Positions 36,791-46,087 of a stretch of DNA of 62,343 nucleotides are shown here, in pieces. Numbering within the stretch: position 1 is the first letter of the stretch; the number at the start of each line of letters is the position of its first letter. A model generated the notes under the pieces. That model saw only the letters and a list, made by a program, of their open reading frames with translations, was not told where the DNA came from and ran no database searches. Origin of the DNA: Melioribacteraceae bacterium (GTDB taxonomy: Bacteria > Bacteroidota > Ignavibacteria > Ignavibacteriales > Melioribacteraceae); assembly GCA_015493615.1 (NCBI GenBank), contig WGCV01000060.1:1-62343 (forward strand). Direction: 5' to 3'. The translations under genes were made by a program, and so were the position numbers.

Positions 36791-38158
36791 ATGAAAAAAA
36801 TACTTTTAGTATTGTTGATGTTCACCGCAGTTTTAACGGCTCAGTCGAGCAAAAAGTTTTTTAATTTTGAATATGATATGACTCCTTTCAGATATGATTC
36901 CGCTTCAATCCGTTACGAATTTTACTACTCTGTCGCGGATACCGGGTTTGTTCACACATACTCTGAAAAGGGCATTTTCATCTATCCGCGTATTGATATT
37001 GCAATAGTACGCACTGCCGACAGTATTCTGGTGATGAATCAGCCGTATATTGTACGATATACAATATTAGATACTAACAGAACTCAGATTTTTCTCGGAA
37101 AGTTTGATATAAAACTCGATCCCGGCAAATATAAAATGCAGGTGGCAATCGGAGATTATTACGACTCGGCTAAAGTTGACTATTACCATACAACGCTTGA
37201 TGTTAAGAAAAAAACTCCCCCTTTTATCAGCGGAATCGAACTGGCTTCCAAACTGATTACAGGTTCAAAAAACAACAAATCTAATTTTTATAAAAACTGC
37301 ATGGAAGTTTATCCCAATCCGAGAGCGACTTTTTACGAAAAAATGCCGGTAGTTTTTTATTACACTGAAATTTACGGCTTAGAGGACTATCACAAACCGC
37401 TGAAGTTCAGAATTAAGCTGACTAACTCTCTCGGAAAAGTTGTCTGGAAGAAGGAAAGCCCTCTCAACACAGGCAAAAATGCGGTTGCCGATCCCGGCTT
37501 TATTCGTCTTAAAAACTTTATGTCGGGCAAATACGATATTACCGCGGATTTGGTTGATGAGACGGGGAAAATATTGGACGAAGAGAATAAAGATTTTTAT
37601 TACGTAAGTTCTGTTGTCGCCGATTCCAATTACAACATAAACGACGCTTTAGTAAAGCATAACTTTCTTGCCAGTCCCTTTGCCATACTAAGCGGGCCTG
37701 AATGCGACGCAATCTTTAAGTCGTCAAAATGCCTTGCAAGCGAAGACGAAATTTGGCAATATTCACAGTTGGACAGTACAAAACAAAAGGAAGTTTTCCT
37801 CTATTCATTCTGGCAGAAAAGGGATGAAAATCCTTCCACTCCTGAAAATGAAACTTACGAACAGTTTAAGGAAAGAGTAAAATATGCCGATAAAAGATTT
37901 AAAGAATATAAAAAACGGGGAAGTTTAACCGACCGCGGAATAGTTTATATCAAATACGGAGAGCCGAGTAAGATTATCAGAAAACAGAATGATTATTACA
38001 ACCAGCCCTACCAAATTTGGTATTATTACAATATCGAAGGAGGCGTTGAATTCATTTTCGGAGATCAAAACGGCTTGGGTATGTACAGATTGCTTCATTC
38101 AACTAAACGGGGAGAGCGACACGACCCGAATTGGATGGACAGACTGAAAGTAAGATGA
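36791..38158 (+). CDS. GWxTD-type domain protein (first of tandem pair)
   Basis: A 455-residue exported protein. Signal peptide (LLVLLMFTAVLTAQ), beta-rich N-terminal half, and a C-terminal helical/beta domain from about residue 325: EVFLYSFWQKRDENPSTPEN, YADKRFKEYKKRGSLTDRGIVYIKYGEP, YQIWYYYNIEGGVEFIF. This resembles the GWxTD domain common in Ignavibacteria/Chlorobi/Acidobacteria, but the name-giving Gly-Trp-x-Thr-Asp reads Gly-Ser-Leu-Thr-Asp. Function unknown. Paralogue of the next gene, separated from it by an R1 element. Confidence 0.78.
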   Translation: MKKILLVLLMFTAVLTAQSSKKFFNFEYDMTPFRYDSASIRYEFYYSVADTGFVHTYSEKGIFIYPRIDIAIVRTADSILVMNQPYIVRYTILDTNRTQIFLGKFDIKLDPGKYKMQVAIGDYYDSAKVDYYHTTLDVKKKTPPFISGIELASKLITGSKNNKSNFYKNCMEVYPNPRATFYEKMPVVFYYTEIYGLEDYHKPLKFRIKLTNSLGKVVWKKESPLNTGKNAVADPGFIRLKNFMSGKYDITADLVDETGKILDEENKDFYYVSSVVADSNYNINDALVKHNFLASPFAILSGPECDAIFKSSKCLASEDEIWQYSQLDSTKQKEVFLYSFWQKRDENPSTPENETYEQFKERVKYADKRFKEYKKRGSLTDRGIVYIKYGEPSKIIRKQNDYYNQPYQIWYYYNIEGGVEFIFGDQNGLGMYRLLHSTKRGERHDPNWMDRLKVR

Positions 38159-38159
38159 T

Positions 38160-38200
38160 AATTACAAATTATAAATTACAAATTACAAATTATTAATTAA
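38160..38200. repeat. AATTACAAATT tandem repeat
   Basis: Three to four near-copies of AATTACAAATTATAA directly after the GWxTD gene; low-complexity AT repeat. With the R1 copy it fills the 311-bp gap. Confidence 0.55.
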
Positions 38201-38248
38201 GAATTAGAGAACTTTGAACTCAAGATTCCGAGCATGATTAAACAGAAA

Positions 38249-38421
38249 GAAGGCTTTGCATAACCCCGTAAAATGTCATTCTGAGTCCCGACAAAGTCGG
38301 GAAGAAGAATCTCAAAACCGGTAATTATACCGAATTTAGAGATATTTCGGACGGTTTCCACTCCTCCGCCTTGGCGGATTGGCGGACTCAATATGACAAA
38401 TTTAGGTTGTGCAAAGGTCTC
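38249..38421. repeat. R1 MITE-like repeat, copy 6 (complete)
   Basis: A 173-bp element with ends GAAGGCTTTGCATAACCCCG and GGTTGTGCAAAGGTCTC, flanked by AGAAA at 38244-38248 and 38422-38426. The internal CCGCCTTGGCGG hairpin is present. Confidence 0.9.
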
Positions 38422-38469
38422 AGAAAGTAAATTAGCGTTCAATTTCGACAAACAAGGGAAAACAATAGC

Positions 38470-39816
38470 TTGAAAAAACTTTTAATATTATTTTTTATTG
38501 CCTCAACTGTTTTCGGGCAGAACGGCGGAGTAAATTTTGATTTTGATTACTCTCAGTTTTTCTTTAGCGATTCATCGAATTACATCGAGTTTTATTATCA
38601 GATTGAGAAAAGAGGACTTGAAGCCGCAAAATCGGAAACGGGAGATAAACTTTCCGTAATTATGCGGGTTATTCTTTGCGATAGGCAAGATACAACGAAC
38701 AATATTGTAAAAGTATTTTCCGTTAAATCATCCGCCGATACGCTTAACAAAAAGAACGAGATGCTGGGACAGTTTCAGCTGGTTGTTCCTTTCGGGAAGT
38801 ACAATCTGACCTTTTCCGTGATTGACGACAATAACAAAAAGAACATAAAAACGCTGGACGATAAACTCGAAGTAGCGCCTTTCCCTAAGGATAAACCGTC
38901 GCTGAGTAACATTGAACTTGGAAGAAACATTATTAAATCTGAAGATGAGAAATCAATATTTTATAAAAACACTTACAAGGTTCTTCCTAATCCGAGCCGG
39001 ATTTATTCCCCGCTTGAGCCTGTTGTATTCTTTTACGCCGAAGTTTATAATCTGAAAAAGTCTTTCGGCAAAAGCGTTAATTTTCTGACTGTCGTGTTAA
39101 ATCCCAACGGGGAAAAAGTTTATCAGAGAAAATCTTTAATATCAACAAAAAATAACTCGGTTGTGAAAGTCGGACAAATTAATCTGAAAGGAGAACCGAC
39201 AGGCGCGTACAATTTAATGCTTGCGATTGTCGATACAACCGTAAACTACGCATATACTTCTTCCAAAAGGTTTTTTCTGATTAATCCGAATGTTAAAATT
39301 GACAGCAGCTTCAGCGGAAAAATTTCAGTGAGTTCACGTTTCAGCGGAATGAGTTCGGACGAAGCGGATTTGTTTTTTAAGAAGCTGCGCTACATTGCTT
39401 CGCGTGATGAAAAAAAACAATTTGAGGAATTGAAAACGCCCGAACAGAAACAGAGATTTTTAACCCGTTTCTGGAAAAATCATGATAAAAATCCCGCGAC
39501 GCCTCAGAATGAGTTTATGGACGAATATATGCGCCGGTTGGATTACGTTAATCGCAAGTTTAAAACCCGGACTCATCCCGGATACATGACGGACATGGGA
39601 AGAGTTTATCTTACTTACGGTCCGCCCGATACAATTGACCGTTATCCCAACAACATTTCTACCAAACCTTACGAGCTTTGGTATTATCATAATATTGAAG
39701 GTGGAGTGGTTTTTGTCTTTGTCGATATGCTCGGCATCGGGGAATACGATTTGGTGCATTCCACAAAACGGGGCGAAGTTAACAATATACGCTGGCGTCA
39801 GCTTATCGGGGAATGA
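38470..39816 (+). CDS. GWxTD-type domain protein (second of tandem pair)
   Basis: A 448-residue exported protein with a TTG start and signal peptide KKLLILFFIASTVFGQ. The C-terminal domain (about 310-448) carries RFLTRFWKNHDKNPATPQNEF and HPGYMTDMGRVYLTYGPPD; the GWxTD core is GYMTD here, closer to consensus than in the upstream paralogue. It also shares YELWYYHNIEGGVVFVF and HSTKRGE with it. Function unknown. Overlaps the acyltransferase gene by 4 bp (ATGA), so the pair may serve the envelope. Confidence 0.8.
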   Translation: MKKLLILFFIASTVFGQNGGVNFDFDYSQFFFSDSSNYIEFYYQIEKRGLEAAKSETGDKLSVIMRVILCDRQDTTNNIVKVFSVKSSADTLNKKNEMLGQFQLVVPFGKYNLTFSVIDDNNKKNIKTLDDKLEVAPFPKDKPSLSNIELGRNIIKSEDEKSIFYKNTYKVLPNPSRIYSPLEPVVFFYAEVYNLKKSFGKSVNFLTVVLNPNGEKVYQRKSLISTKNNSVVKVGQINLKGEPTGAYNLMLAIVDTTVNYAYTSSKRFFLINPNVKIDSSFSGKISVSSRFSGMSSDEADLFFKKLRYIASRDEKKQFEELKTPEQKQRFLTRFWKNHDKNPATPQNEFMDEYMRRLDYVNRKFKTRTHPGYMTDMGRVYLTYGPPDTIDRYPNNISTKPYELWYYHNIEGGVVFVFVDMLGIGEYDLVHSTKRGEVNNIRWRQLIGE

Positions 39817-40694
39817 TGATTTTTAACAGGGACAAAGCGGAATATCTGGTTTTTTCAATTATCAGCAAAGCGGTTATTTTAATCGGGTTTAAGCGGGTAA
39901 AATATCCAGCCAAAGCGCTGGCATTCTTATTTCTCAATGTAATCCCGATTCGTAAAAAAGTAGTAATTGAAAATTTACGCAAAGCTTTTCCCGAAAAATC
40001 TGATAAAGAAATTTTATCGATTGCAAAAAAAAATTATCTGAGCTTTGCAATTACTTTCCTTGAGATTATGGCAATGCCCGGACTGACGGAAAAGAATGTG
40101 CTCGATTATGCGGAAAGCGATTCGTTAGATGTTCTTAAAGAAGCCGCCGGCAAGGGAAAGGGTGTTTTTATGCTTACCGCTCATTTCGGTAATTGGGAAT
40201 ACGCCGGGACGTGGATTGGGGTTAAGTTGAATCGTTCAATTCTCGGATTGGCGAAAAAGCAGCGCAATCCTTACGTAAATGATTGGCTTACTATGATGCG
40301 GGGAAAGTTCGGCAACCGCGAGTTGCGTCCCGGAGCGGGGTTGCGCGCGCTTATATCGGCGGCGCGTAAGGGGGAAATTATCGGAACGGTGGGCGATCAG
40401 CGAGGCTCTAAGGAAGGACCGAGAGTTAAATTCTTCGGGCATGATACGGCTTGCTACACGGGAACGGCGGCGCTTTCAGTAAAGCTGGGAACTCCTATTG
40501 TTCTTTCTTTTTATATCAGGCAGGCAGACGGGACATACTATCTTACATTTGAAAAATTTGAGTGTAAAGAGGATGACGAGTTTTTCGACAATCCTGAAAT
40601 ATGTTTAACTCAAAAGTATTTTAAACGACTCGAAGAAGTTATAAGAAAACATCCGGAACAGTGGCTTTGGATGCACAATATTTGGAAGTATTGA
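39813..40694 (+). CDS. lysophospholipid/lipid A acyltransferase (LpxL/HtrB family)
   Basis: A 293-residue inner-membrane-associated acyltransferase. A hydrophobic N-terminal segment (residues 10-45), the catalytic H-x4-E in TAHFGNWEYAG, and GTVGDQRGSKEGPRVKFFG as in LpxL-type enzymes. It adds a secondary acyl chain to lipid A or a related lipid. Translationally coupled to the upstream GWxTD gene; followed by a GT9 glycosyltransferase, supporting LPS-type envelope synthesis. Confidence 0.88.
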   Translation: MMIFNRDKAEYLVFSIISKAVILIGFKRVKYPAKALAFLFLNVIPIRKKVVIENLRKAFPEKSDKEILSIAKKNYLSFAITFLEIMAMPGLTEKNVLDYAESDSLDVLKEAAGKGKGVFMLTAHFGNWEYAGTWIGVKLNRSILGLAKKQRNPYVNDWLTMMRGKFGNRELRPGAGLRALISAARKGEIIGTVGDQRGSKEGPRVKFFGHDTACYTGTAALSVKLGTPIVLSFYIRQADGTYYLTFEKFECKEDDEFFDNPEICLTQKYFKRLEEVIRKHPEQWLWMHNIWKY

Positions 40695-40831
40695 TTAGGA
40701 TTAATAAATATCCGGAGAATTTTAACGCGCACTTTTTTGAATGCGACCGGTAAACGCATTGGAACGTTTCAAATTAAAAAGTCATAAAAACTACAAACAA
40801 AGAACAAAGAACTACGAACAAATAACTAAAC

Positions 40832-41845
40832 ATGAAAATTCTTTTAATTCAAACGGCATTTTTGGGAGACGCGGTTTTAACGCTTCCTCTTATTGAAAAA
40901 TTATCGGTTAAGTTCCCCGGGTCGGAAATTGACGTAGTTTCCCTTCCTTCAACTCAATCTGTATTTTCCCTTTCACCTTTTGTAAACAAAACTATTCCCT
41001 TTGACAAAAAAGGAAAAGAAAAAAGTTTTACCGCGACTTTAGCGTTTGGTTTTCATTTAAGAAAAAACAATTATGATTTTGTCGTTTCTCCTCACCGTTC
41101 TGCGAGGAGCGCAATCATTTCTTTTTTAACCGGCGCGCCTGTGCGGATTTCATTTGATACGGCTTCGCTTTCTTTTCTATATACGGAACGCGCAGTTTAC
41201 AGAAAAGATTTTCATGAAGTAAAAAGGAATTTAAGTCTAATTTATTCTGAAGATGAATTGACACGTTGGAAGATTATTCCCAAAGTTATAATTTCGGCTG
41301 CGGATAAAGAAAAGGTCGCTTCTATTTTGAATACTGATTCATTAAAAAAATTAGCGCTGATAGCTCCCGGTTCCGTTTGGGAAACAAAAAAATATCCCTC
41401 TGAATATTATAGAGAGATTGCCAAACATTTTATCAACAAAGGATTTTCCGTGGGTTTGATAGGGGGAAAAGAAGACGCTGAATTGTGCGGTGAAATTTCA
41501 GATTCCGGTACAGGAAAAATCTTAAATTTCTGCGACAAGTTTACAATTCCGCAATCGGTTGAATTATTGAAAAAGGCTGACATTCTGATTACGAACGATA
41601 GCGCCCCGACGCACTTGGGAGTTATTGCCGGAATCAAGGTTTTAACAATTTATACATCGACTGTTCCGGAATTCGGTTTTTATCCTTACAATGAAGGGAG
41701 TTCCTACATTAGTCTTGATATGGACTGCAAACCGTGCGGAATACACGGAAAAACAAAATGCCCCCTCGGACATTTTAACTGCGGCAACAATTTAATGCCG
41801 GAAACAGTAATCGCCAAAGCAGAAGAAATGATTCGCAAAATCTAA
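40832..41845 (+). CDS. glycosyltransferase family 9 (heptosyltransferase II-like)
   Basis: A 337-residue GT-B fold enzyme. MKILLIQTAFLGDAVLTLPL is the classic GT9 N-terminus; PHRSARSAIISFLTGAPVRI follows; C-terminal APGSVWETKKYP and LITNDSAPTHLGVIAG mark the nucleotide-heptose site. Likely transfers a heptose to the LPS inner core. The C-terminal Cys cluster (CKPCGIHGKTKCPLGHFNCG) is common in this family. Confidence 0.9.
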   Translation: MKILLIQTAFLGDAVLTLPLIEKLSVKFPGSEIDVVSLPSTQSVFSLSPFVNKTIPFDKKGKEKSFTATLAFGFHLRKNNYDFVVSPHRSARSAIISFLTGAPVRISFDTASLSFLYTERAVYRKDFHEVKRNLSLIYSEDELTRWKIIPKVIISAADKEKVASILNTDSLKKLALIAPGSVWETKKYPSEYYREIAKHFINKGFSVGLIGGKEDAELCGEISDSGTGKILNFCDKFTIPQSVELLKKADILITNDSAPTHLGVIAGIKVLTIYTSTVPEFGFYPYNEGSSYISLDMDCKPCGIHGKTKCPLGHFNCGNNLMPETVIAKAEEMIRKI

Positions 41846-41988
41846 ATCCTAATAAAATCATAAAAAATCTTAATAAATCAGCGTCCTATTTTTTTTTGAA
41901 GTTCATCTTCGTTCATTTGTAAAAAAAGTTTATGTATAACGGAAGTGGAATCATTATATTTTAAAATTACATTTAAAATATTTGGCAG

Positions 41989-42822
41989 ATGAAATTTAAA
42001 GATTTTAAAAAATCGTCAATTTATATAATTCCGAATCTTCCTTCAAAAGAGATGAAACGGTACAAGCTTTCCTTGTGGAGGTTAATCGGATATTTGACCG
42101 CCTATTCCGTTTCTTTAATTCTGATTGTATTTCTCCTTTTTACATTTTCACCACTTCGAAAGGCGATTTTTTGGGTAGATAATCCCCAGATTGCACAGCA
42201 GCGGCAGAAGATTGCAAAACTTGAAACTCAAGTTGTACTGCTGACAAAGGAACTGGGAAAAGTAGCAAAACTGGACAGACGGCTGAAGTACGCAATAATA
42301 TTAGCCGGCACAGATTCGCTTGATTCCAGCGCGGCTATTTACGATACGTTAAAGAGTGAAAAAATAAAAAACAAAATGGATGGCGGTTCTATCCTTTTTG
42401 TAGCGGAAAAGTTCTTCAAGAAATTTTTCCAAGCCGACCAGAAAGAAAACGGTTTTTTTTTGATTAGTCCCGTAAAGAAAACTTTAATCATAAAAGAATT
42501 TGAACCGAAAGAAAGCCATTTCGGAATAGATTTTGCGGTAAAACCGAACACGGAAATTTATTCGCCCGCTTCCGGATATGTGATTTTTTCCGGATTTACC
42601 GCTTTGGACGGAAATATTTTGATAATCGAGCATAAAAATAATTTCAGAACGGTTTTGAAGCACTGCAACATTCTGCTGAAAAAAAGCGGAGATAAGGTTT
42701 ATCAGGGGGAACTTGTAGCGTTAAGCGGTAACAGCGGAGTAAACACCAGCGGGCCTCATCTTCACCTTGAACTTTGGCATGGCGATAAAATTTTAAATCC
42801 GAGAGAATATTTAATAAAATAA
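41989..42822 (+). CDS. M23 (LytM-type) metallopeptidase
   Basis: A 277-residue membrane-anchored cell-wall hydrolase. One membrane helix at about residues 31-53, a short coiled-coil (AQQRQKIAKLETQVVLLTKEL), then the M23 domain (about 170-270) with zinc ligands in HFGIDFAV (H-x3-D) and HLHLELW (HxH). Forms an operon with a bactofilin 9 bp downstream, a pairing known from several phyla where the two control cell shape. Confidence 0.92.
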   Translation: MKFKDFKKSSIYIIPNLPSKEMKRYKLSLWRLIGYLTAYSVSLILIVFLLFTFSPLRKAIFWVDNPQIAQQRQKIAKLETQVVLLTKELGKVAKLDRRLKYAIILAGTDSLDSSAAIYDTLKSEKIKNKMDGGSILFVAEKFFKKFFQADQKENGFFLISPVKKTLIIKEFEPKESHFGIDFAVKPNTEIYSPASGYVIFSGFTALDGNILIIEHKNNFRTVLKHCNILLKKSGDKVYQGELVALSGNSGVNTSGPHLHLELWHGDKILNPREYLIK

Positions 42823-42831
42823 GGAAGTTTT

Positions 42832-43200
42832 ATGGGCAAAAAGGAATCTTTCTCAACCGGCGAAATCAGTATTTTAAGCGCCGATGTTGTTTTGGAAGGG
42901 AAAATAAAGAGCAACGGAAGTCTGCGAATTGATGGAACCGTAAAAGGCGATGTGGAAGTTAAGGAAAGTCTTACGATTGGAGAAACGGCTAAGATTACAG
43001 GCGATGTTAAAGCGCAGAATGTAACGCTCAGCGGAACAATAGAGGGGACCGTAACAGCCGGAGAAAAAGTCGTTCTCGAAAGTTCGTCGCGGCTTTCGGG
43101 AGATATAGTAGCCAAGCGGCTGAAGATTTCCGAAGGAGCTGTTTTTGATGGAAAAAGCTCTATGAGCGGAAACGGACAAATTTCAGAGCACATAAAATAA
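42832..43200 (+). CDS. bactofilin
   Basis: A 122-residue polymer-forming protein (DUF583). Repeating beta-helix pattern: NGSLRIDGTVKGDVEVKESL, TIGETAKITGDVKAQNVTLS, GTIEGTVTAGEKV. Bactofilins form nucleotide-independent filaments on the membrane and recruit cell-wall enzymes. AAGGAAGTTTT SD; last gene before the ATP synthase operon, 4 bp upstream of atpZ. Confidence 0.93.
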   Translation: MGKKESFSTGEISILSADVVLEGKIKSNGSLRIDGTVKGDVEVKESLTIGETAKITGDVKAQNVTLSGTIEGTVTAGEKVVLESSSRLSGDIVAKRLKISEGAVFDGKSSMSGNGQISEHIK

Positions 43201-43204
43201 AGCA

Positions 43205-43471
43205 TTGAAAAAGCTTGAGGATAAAACTTTAACCAAGCTGGCGAAAGCTTATCAGGAGATGAGCGTTTATCTCGGCTTGGGAATTCAGATGGCGGCGACA
43301 ATCGTTATAATGTTCTTTTTGGGGAAGTGGCTTGATGATTATTTTGACGCCAAACCGATCCTTACTATAACGTTTTCGTTGTTCGGCGGTTTTGCCGGAA
43401 TATATAATTTTATTCACACAACAATAAATATTGATAAGAAGCCGAAGGAAAAATCCGATGAAGAAAAATAG
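43205..43471 (+). CDS. atpZ: AtpZ/AtpI-type ATP synthase accessory protein
   Basis: An 88-residue protein with two membrane helices (about 25-41 and 48-68; MAATIVIMFFLGKWLDDYF, ITFSLFGGFAGIYNFI), the arrangement of AtpZ. Start is TTG directly after the bactofilin stop. AtpZ-type proteins assist assembly or cation handling of the F0 part; position at the head of the atp operon supports this. Confidence 0.82.
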   Translation: MKKLEDKTLTKLAKAYQEMSVYLGLGIQMAATIVIMFFLGKWLDDYFDAKPILTITFSLFGGFAGIYNFIHTTINIDKKPKEKSDEEK

Positions 43472-43850
43472 CCTCTATGCTGTCGGGGTTCTACTCCTCG
43501 GACTTATTGCGCTGCTGATTTTGAGAGACGAGGGAATTGTTTCTTCCGAAATATTAACCGCTTACTATTACGGAGCGGGATTAAATTTAATCAATTTTCT
43601 TATTGCATTCGGACTTTTTGCTTACTCTGTAGATAAATCGACGAACGCTTTTATCAAAATTACTCTCTTTTCCATTGTTTTTAGAATCGGTATTTTACTT
43701 ATTGGAGTAATTATTATCATAAAATTGTTGAATATTGATAAAACGGCTTTTATATTTACCTTCTTTATAATATATTTTATTTTTCTTTTATTTGAAATAG
43801 TGTACTATAAACATAGGTTAACACAAAAGAGTAAATATGTTAATAGCTGA
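43458..43850 (+). CDS. AtpI-like membrane protein of the atp operon
   Basis: A 130-residue protein from the ATG at 43458 (MKKNSLYAVGVLLLGLIALL), preferred over an upstream in-frame ATG at 43431. Four membrane helices; overlaps atpZ by 14 bp and atpB by 14 bp. Its position and topology match the UncI/AtpI-like gene often found before atpB; sequence identity of the family is weak, so the name is not certain. Confidence 0.65.
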   Translation: MKKNSLYAVGVLLLGLIALLILRDEGIVSSEILTAYYYGAGLNLINFLIAFGLFAYSVDKSTNAFIKITLFSIVFRIGILLIGVIIIIKLLNIDKTAFIFTFFIIYFIFLLFEIVYYKHRLTQKSKYVNS

Positions 43851-44673
43851 ATTGCCGTTAGTTGCCCAGCATGTTGCCGATAAGGTCGAACATGCCGAAG
43901 AACAAGGGGGCGGATGGATTATCCATCATATTCTTGATAATTACAATTTCCTCGGGATTTACCCTTTGCCGAGAATTCATCTTTTCGGTATGGACTTGTC
44001 CATCACAAATCATGTGATGTTTATGTTCATGGCGGCGATTATTGTCTTCTTCATTATGAAGTATGTCGCTAATTCCTACGGAAAGTCAAGAGTTCCCCAC
44101 GGTTTCGCGAATTTAATGGAAATACTGATTGTTTTTATCCGCGATGAAGTTGTAAAACCTACTCTCGGCAGCGGATATGAAAAATTCCTTCCTTTTCTTT
44201 TAACATTATTCTTTTTTATACTTACTCTAAATTTATTCGGATTGGTGCCTTACGGCAGCGCGGCTACAGGCGATATTGCTGTAACCAGCGGTTTGGCTAC
44301 GCTTTCGTTTCTTGTAATTCAGGGAGCGGGAATGAAAAAAGCCGGCGTAATCGGATATTTTAAAGGAATGATTCCGCACGGAATCCCGTCGTGGGTTCTT
44401 CCGATTATGTTTATTGTTGAAATTCTTGGAATTTTTACAAAACCTTTCGCTTTGGCTGTTCGTCTTTTCGCGAATATGACCGCCGGGCACGTGGTTATTT
44501 TTTCTCTAATCGGATTAATATTTATTCTGAAAACGCTTTGGGTATCGCCCGTTTCAGTCGGCTTTGCCCTCTTTATATATTTACTCGAAATTTTGGTTGC
44601 CTTTATTCAGGCGTATATTTTTACAATTTTGTCGTCTCTCTTTATCGGGATGGCAGTACATCAGGAACATTAA
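43837..44673 (+). CDS. atpB: F0F1 ATP synthase subunit a
   Basis: A 278-residue subunit a, forming the proton channel with the c-ring. The essential Arg lies in LAVRLFANMTAGH; several membrane helices; GYEKFLPFLLTLFFFILTLN. The N-terminus is extended and His/Glu-rich (HVADKVEHAEEQGG). Confidence 0.95.
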   Translation: MLIAELPLVAQHVADKVEHAEEQGGGWIIHHILDNYNFLGIYPLPRIHLFGMDLSITNHVMFMFMAAIIVFFIMKYVANSYGKSRVPHGFANLMEILIVFIRDEVVKPTLGSGYEKFLPFLLTLFFFILTLNLFGLVPYGSAATGDIAVTSGLATLSFLVIQGAGMKKAGVIGYFKGMIPHGIPSWVLPIMFIVEILGIFTKPFALAVRLFANMTAGHVVIFSLIGLIFILKTLWVSPVSVGFALFIYLLEILVAFIQAYIFTILSSLFIGMAVHQEH

Positions 44674-44701
44674 TAATCTAATAAATTAAAGGAGACAAAA
44701 G

Positions 44702-44932
44702 ATGGAATGGGCATCAGCATTGGCATACTTAGGAGCCGGTATCGGAGCAGGATTAGTTGTTATCGGAGGCGGACTTGGAATCGGTAGATTAGCCGGTCAG
44801 GCAATGGACGCAAGCGGAAGACAACCGGAAGCTTCGGGAGATATTAGAACTTCTATGATTATTGCAGCCGCTCTTATCGAAGGTATTTCGTTGTTCGGAT
44901 TAGTTATTGCAATTCTTTTAGCTTTGAAGTAA
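44702..44932 (+). CDS. atpE: F0F1 ATP synthase subunit c
   Basis: A 76-residue hairpin proteolipid. Helix 1 with the glycine motif GAGIGAGLVVIGGGLGIG; helix 2 with the ion-binding Glu in AALIEGISLFGLVIA. There is no adjacent Ser/Thr after the Glu and no Gln-type sodium signature, so proton coupling is more likely. AAGGAGACAAAAG SD, consistent with high expression. Confidence 0.96.
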   Translation: MEWASALAYLGAGIGAGLVVIGGGLGIGRLAGQAMDASGRQPEASGDIRTSMIIAAALIEGISLFGLVIAILLALK

Positions 44933-44969
44933 ACGGGGTTTTTACTCAGTTTAATCTAAGGAAATTAAA

Positions 44970-45515
44970 ATGATATTAAAACCATTAATAGCATTGTTAG
45001 CTTTTTCGGAAGGAGGACCACAGAGTTTTCTTCTCGATATTAATCCCGGCGTTGTAATTTGGACGACCATAGTATTCTTACTCCTTTTGTGGGTGCTTAA
45101 GAAAACTGCTTGGAAACCGATTTTGAACGCTTTGGATGAAAGGGAGACTTTTATTAAGGAATCCTTGGAAAAAGCGGAAAATGCGAGAAAAGAGGCTGAA
45201 GAACTTCTGCGTGAGAACAAAGAGCGTTTGGCAAAAGCCGAAGAAGAAGCTCAGAAAGTGATTGAACAAGGAAGGGAATACGCTGAAAAAGTTAAAGAGC
45301 AGATTCTTGCCGAAAGCAAGGATGAAGCTCGTAAAATGATTGACGAAGCAAAGGTTCTTATCGAAAGAAGACAAGATGAAGCTTTTGCACAGCTCCGTTC
45401 GGAAATCGCGGTTATTGCAGTCGGCGCCGCCGAAAAAATAATCAAAGAAACTCTGGACGAGGAAAAACAGAAAAAGTTAATCGACACTTATATTGACGAA
45501 TTAAAGAAAAATTAA
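44970..45515 (+). CDS. atpF: F0F1 ATP synthase subunit b
   Basis: A 181-residue peripheral-stalk subunit: one membrane helix (about 28-46, IWTTIVFLLLLWVLKKTAW) followed by a long charged coiled coil (AREEAEELLRENKERLAKAEE-like repeats). Located between atpE and atpH as usual. Confidence 0.94.
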   Translation: MILKPLIALLAFSEGGPQSFLLDINPGVVIWTTIVFLLLLWVLKKTAWKPILNALDERETFIKESLEKAENARKEAEELLRENKERLAKAEEEAQKVIEQGREYAEKVKEQILAESKDEARKMIDEAKVLIERRQDEAFAQLRSEIAVIAVGAAEKIIKETLDEEKQKKLIDTYIDELKKN

Positions 45516-45517
45516 GA

Positions 45518-46057
45518 ATGAGCAATTATAACGTTACATTCAGATATGCCGAAGCTTTTACGGAACACGCCGCCGATAAAGGCGTTTACGAAAAAGTAAT
45601 TCAGGATGTTGAATTAATTTTCAACACTTTGGAAGGTTCGCGAGAGTTGCGGAATTATCTTTCGTCGCCTGTTTTAAAGGAAACAAAGAAAAAAGAAATA
45701 CTTGCGGCGATTTTCGGCGATAAAGTTTCCGATGTTACTTTGCAGTTCTTAAATTTTGTTGTTGATAAAGGAAGAACGGAAATGCTTCCTGAAATTATGC
45801 AGCGTTTTCTCGAAATTCGGGACGAAAAGGAAAATATTACCGATGTGGTTTTGAAATCGGCGATTTCCCTTGATGATGCTTTGGCTGATAAAGTGAAATC
45901 GAAGATGGAAGATTATACCGGTAAAAAGGTTCGTTTTCATAATGTTGTGGACGAATCGATTATTGGCGGATATACGGCGCAGATTAAGGATACCGTTGTG
46001 GACGCTTCGGTTAAACGCCAATTGGAAAGATTAAAGAAAGTATTAATTGAAGATTAA
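45518..46057 (+). CDS. atpH: F0F1 ATP synthase subunit delta
   Basis: A 179-residue OSCP/delta protein linking stalk to F1. YAEAFTEHAADKG at the N-terminus and IIGGYTAQIKDTVVDASVKRQLERL near the C-terminus are family hallmarks. Starts 2 bp after atpF. Confidence 0.94.
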   Translation: MSNYNVTFRYAEAFTEHAADKGVYEKVIQDVELIFNTLEGSRELRNYLSSPVLKETKKKEILAAIFGDKVSDVTLQFLNFVVDKGRTEMLPEIMQRFLEIRDEKENITDVVLKSAISLDDALADKVKSKMEDYTGKKVRFHNVVDESIIGGYTAQIKDTVVDASVKRQLERLKKVLIED

Positions 46058-46087
46058 AATTTAAAAAGTTAATAAAAAGGTTTGAAT

